Of a stretch of DNA of 15,700 nucleotides, positions 13,702 to 15,700 are shown in pieces. Made by a program: the position numbers and the translations under genes. Source of the stretch: CAYFHQ01 sp964342805 (GTDB taxonomy: Bacteria; Bacillota; Clostridia; Peptostreptococcales; Acidaminobacteraceae); NCBI GenBank assembly GCA_964342805.1, contig CAYFHQ010000088.1:1-15700 (forward strand), read 5' to 3'. Every line of letters starts with the position of its first letter. Position 1 is the first letter of the stretch. Below the pieces are notes generated by a model that made no database searches, was not told the DNA's origin, and was given only the letters and a program-made list of their open reading frames with translations.

Positions 13702-15452
13702 ATGGGGATCATGAGTAAGGTTGGAAAGCGGGTCATATTGCAACTACTTCTAGTGGGAGCAATGGCCCTGACTGGTTGTGTCTTGACCAATATCCATCCG
13801 GCAGGCTCTGTTTCAGAGTCCAATATTGAGTTTAGCCAGCGGAATGGGACGGTACACAATAGTTTGCAAGTGGAGGACGAGGAAGCGACCATCAAGTTTA
13901 ACATTAGTGGCCATGCAGACAAGGGGGTCATGGAGGTCCGACTCCTAAAGGGGTCCATGGAAATGCTGGCCCTAAAAGGCGATCGATTTTCCATGGAAGA
14001 AGAGTGGACCCTGAAAAAGGGCTTTTACACTATAGAAATCATATACGACAATGTCTACGATGGGAGTCTTACCATCCGCCTAGCCTCCAAGGACCACTTT
14101 AACTATGTAAGAGAAGAGGAAAAAGAAGACAATGCCAAGGCAGTCTATGCCAGAGGTCTAGAGGAAGACTACTTCCAGGCTGTGGACTGGATGAGTAAGT
14201 ACTATATATACTTTGAAGAACATATGGGCATGAAGCGGGAAGACTTTCACCAGGCCCAGGTGGAGGCTACTAGGCATACCCGGTGGGAAGAGGGGGACGC
14301 GGTTTTTGTTGAGGAGATTCGACGGCTGTTGGCTCAGTTTCCGGATGGTTCCTTGGAGTGGAGTATGGAGCAAATCCAGTGGCCTATACAAGTCAAGTCC
14401 CTTGGTTTTGTTGCCAACATAACTACCGACAAAAAAGTACGTGTTGAAAAAGTCTACGAGTCCTTTGAAACGCAGCTGGAAGAAGGGGACCAAATCATAC
14501 AATGGAATGGACAGCCTGTAGAGGAAGTCATTCAAGAGCATGGGCAGCTGTTCCCTCAGTCCACCCAGATTGCTACTCAAGCGTATGCCATTCAGCGACT
14601 GAGTTTTGAACCTTCTGTGGCCCCTCGGGTAAGCCTTTGGGTGAGGTCGAGCTAGTGGTTCGATCAGTCAATGGAGACGAGAGGACAGTTACCCTCAACT
14701 GGCAAGACGCGATGGGTGTCTTTGACCCTATGGACGAAAATGACGACAAGACTGTGCTTGTGTCACGGACGATCACTCCGTCCGCGGAAAATATGCCTTC
14801 GACTGCACAAAGTATAGGAACAGACTTGTACTACTATCCTTTAGAAGATGCGCCTCAGACTACGGTTGTTCTCCGCCCCATGTCTTTATCTCTCTGGGAC
14901 CAAGAAGAGTTGGATGAGACCTTTGCTCAAATCCTAGCTATGAATCCTGAAGTGTTGGTGGTTGATTTGAAAGATACACCAGGGAGACCCGGTGGTACCA
15001 TGGACCACGTTGTTCATTTGTCACGACAACTTGGTGTGAATGAACCCTTTGAACTGAAGTTTGACGCCATAGGAGATGTTGGCGGTATGGATGATTGGAC
15101 CCAGGGAGTAAATAGCTTTGAGCATTTACTCAACCATGTTCCCAATAACCCTTGGAAGGGTAAAGTCGTCTTCCGTATTAATCCCCAAACATCTGGTGAA
15201 GGAGACTTTTTTATCCGCTGGATGAAACTCAATGATCGAGGATTGGTCTTCGGCATGCCAACTGCAGGAACGGGTAGTAAGAAAATGCAGTACCTACTCA
15301 GCAATACGGGAACTGCCATTACCATTCCTAAGATGGCACAAACTTTTGTGAATGACCATCAAGCTGTTGAAGGTGTTGGTACGCAGCCGGATGTTTATTT
15401 TGATGGTGGGATAGAAGTCTTCCTGGATGGGTATTGGGATCGGGTTTACTAA
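13702..15452 (+). pseudogene. S41-peptidase-like lipoprotein split by a frameshift
   Basis: Two overlapping frames form one gene. The first (13702-14655) begins at an ATG six bases after GGGGG (13691-13695). It has a signal peptide with lipobox LTGC (C26), a beta-rich region (about 35-130), a helical linker, and a PDZ-like segment (about 230-275, EEGDQIIQWNGQPVEEV). The second frame is open from 14610 and continues with PSGKPLGEVELVV into an S41/C-terminal-processing-protease-like domain with VLVVDLKDTPGRPGG, a KVVFRINPQTSGEGDFF block and GMPTAGTG. Adding one base in the C run 14621-14624 restores a continuous protein of about 583 residues. The usual catalytic Ser position (TxSxxE) seems to hold Gly, with Ser one residue earlier, so peptidase activity is uncertain even if the frame is intact. 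It would be anchored outside the membrane. Stop TAA. Confidence 0.78.
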
Positions 15453-15492
15453 CCAGTAGTGGAACGACAAATGAATTGATATCAACGTTTTC

Positions 15493-15530
15493 CCCCTCTG
15501 CCTTCTGGCAGGGGGGATTTTCCTTTTTTG
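15493..15530 (+). terminator. Intrinsic terminator after the S41-like gene
   Basis: A ten-pair stem (15493-15502 with 15507-15516, one T-G) encloses the loop TTCT. It is followed by ATTTTCC and TTTTTT. Confidence 0.88.
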
Positions 15531-15662
15531 GTGGTTGGGAAAAGGTAAAAAGGTTAATAGAGGGGCATCGGGTGCTGAAGTCGTATAATCATTATGTAAG
15601 TAGTAATAAGTGAGTTGAGTCAGTAGGTGTTTACTGATAAATGCAGGTGTAAGCAGTCAAGT

Positions 15663-15694
15663 AAAGTAGGCCATTTTTCGCCAGAAAGTAGGCC
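15663..15694. mobile_element. Possible end of an IS21-family element (repeats at right edge)
   Basis: AAAGTAGGCC occurs twice (15663-15672 and 15685-15694), 22 bases apart, with ATTTTTCGCCAG between. Ends of IS21-type insertion sequences in Firmicutes commonly carry several spaced copies of AAAGTGGACC/AAAGTAGGCC-like repeats with an ATTTTT spacer. No transposase is visible before the window ends, so this rests on the repeats alone. The preceding 15531-15662 holds no gene; a TATAAT is at 15584-15589 without a matching -35. Confidence 0.45.
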
Positions 15695-15700
15695 GCTATT

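Noticed and set aside
14600..14655. Programmed -1 frameshift in the S41-like gene
   Set aside because: No canonical X-XXY-YYZ slippery heptamer in the right frame and no obvious downstream stimulatory structure; a lost base in a C run is simpler.
1..15700. CRISPR array, tRNA or rRNA genes
   Set aside because: No regularly spaced repeats, cloverleaf sequences or rRNA signatures were seen in any intergenic stretch.

Overview
The window reads as a stretch of chromosome from a low-to-mid GC Firmicute, most likely an anaerobic, motile, selenocysteine-using clostridial-type bacterium. The evidence is strong AGGAGG-like ribosome sites, hairpin-plus-T-tract terminators, a methyl-accepting chemotaxis protein, a lipoprotein signal, and a DsbA-family gene whose first active-site cysteine codon is TGA. 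No recognisable gene here ends in TGA, and TAG is the commonest stop. A species name cannot be given from sequence alone.

Layout. 1-726: end of an MscS-type channel gene. 744-783: strong hairpin terminator shared with the convergent chemotaxis receptor gene (886-2955, minus). 3349-4309: AT-rich, minus-strand two-gene operon with its own promoter and terminator, encoding a DUF6036/AbiEii-like nucleotidyltransferase and an unrecognised 113-residue protein. 4622-5845: MFS transporter. 5966-7630: very AT-rich gene of the sporadically distributed TIGR04141/DUF6119 family, closed by a terminator. 7691-10745: a three-gene set of Ser/Thr kinase, vWA (TerY-like) protein and PP2C phosphatase, which is the TerY-P / YegI-YegL-YegK type triad, closed by a terminator. 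10903-11523: selenocysteine (UxxC) DsbA/FrnE-like oxidoreductase behind an 18-bp perfect palindrome and a leader hairpin. 11616-13459 (minus): a GST-fold gene translationally coupled to an ATP-grasp-like gene that carries an in-frame TAG. 13702-15452: S41-peptidase-like lipoprotein broken by a one-base frameshift. 15663-15694: repeats resembling the end of an IS21-family element at the right edge.

How the parts fit. The region 3349-10791 looks like a defence or stress island: nucleotidyltransferase pair, DUF6119 protein and kinase/vWA/phosphatase triad, each with separate transcription signals. The compositional contrast is clear: 20/60 GC at 6361-6420 inside the DUF6119 gene against 34/60 at 8341-8400 inside the kinase. 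The AT-rich genes therefore look like separate acquisitions. To the right, the selenoprotein, GST and ATP-grasp genes suggest thiol/redox chemistry, but two of the genes in that part carry apparent lesions (TAG at 12156-12158, frameshift near 14621-14624) that could be real decay or assembly error.

Most interesting points: the selenocysteine DsbA with a candidate SECIS hairpin, the triad next to a DUF6119 gene, the nucleotidyltransferase/unknown-protein pair, and the amber-interrupted ATP-grasp gene coupled to a GST.
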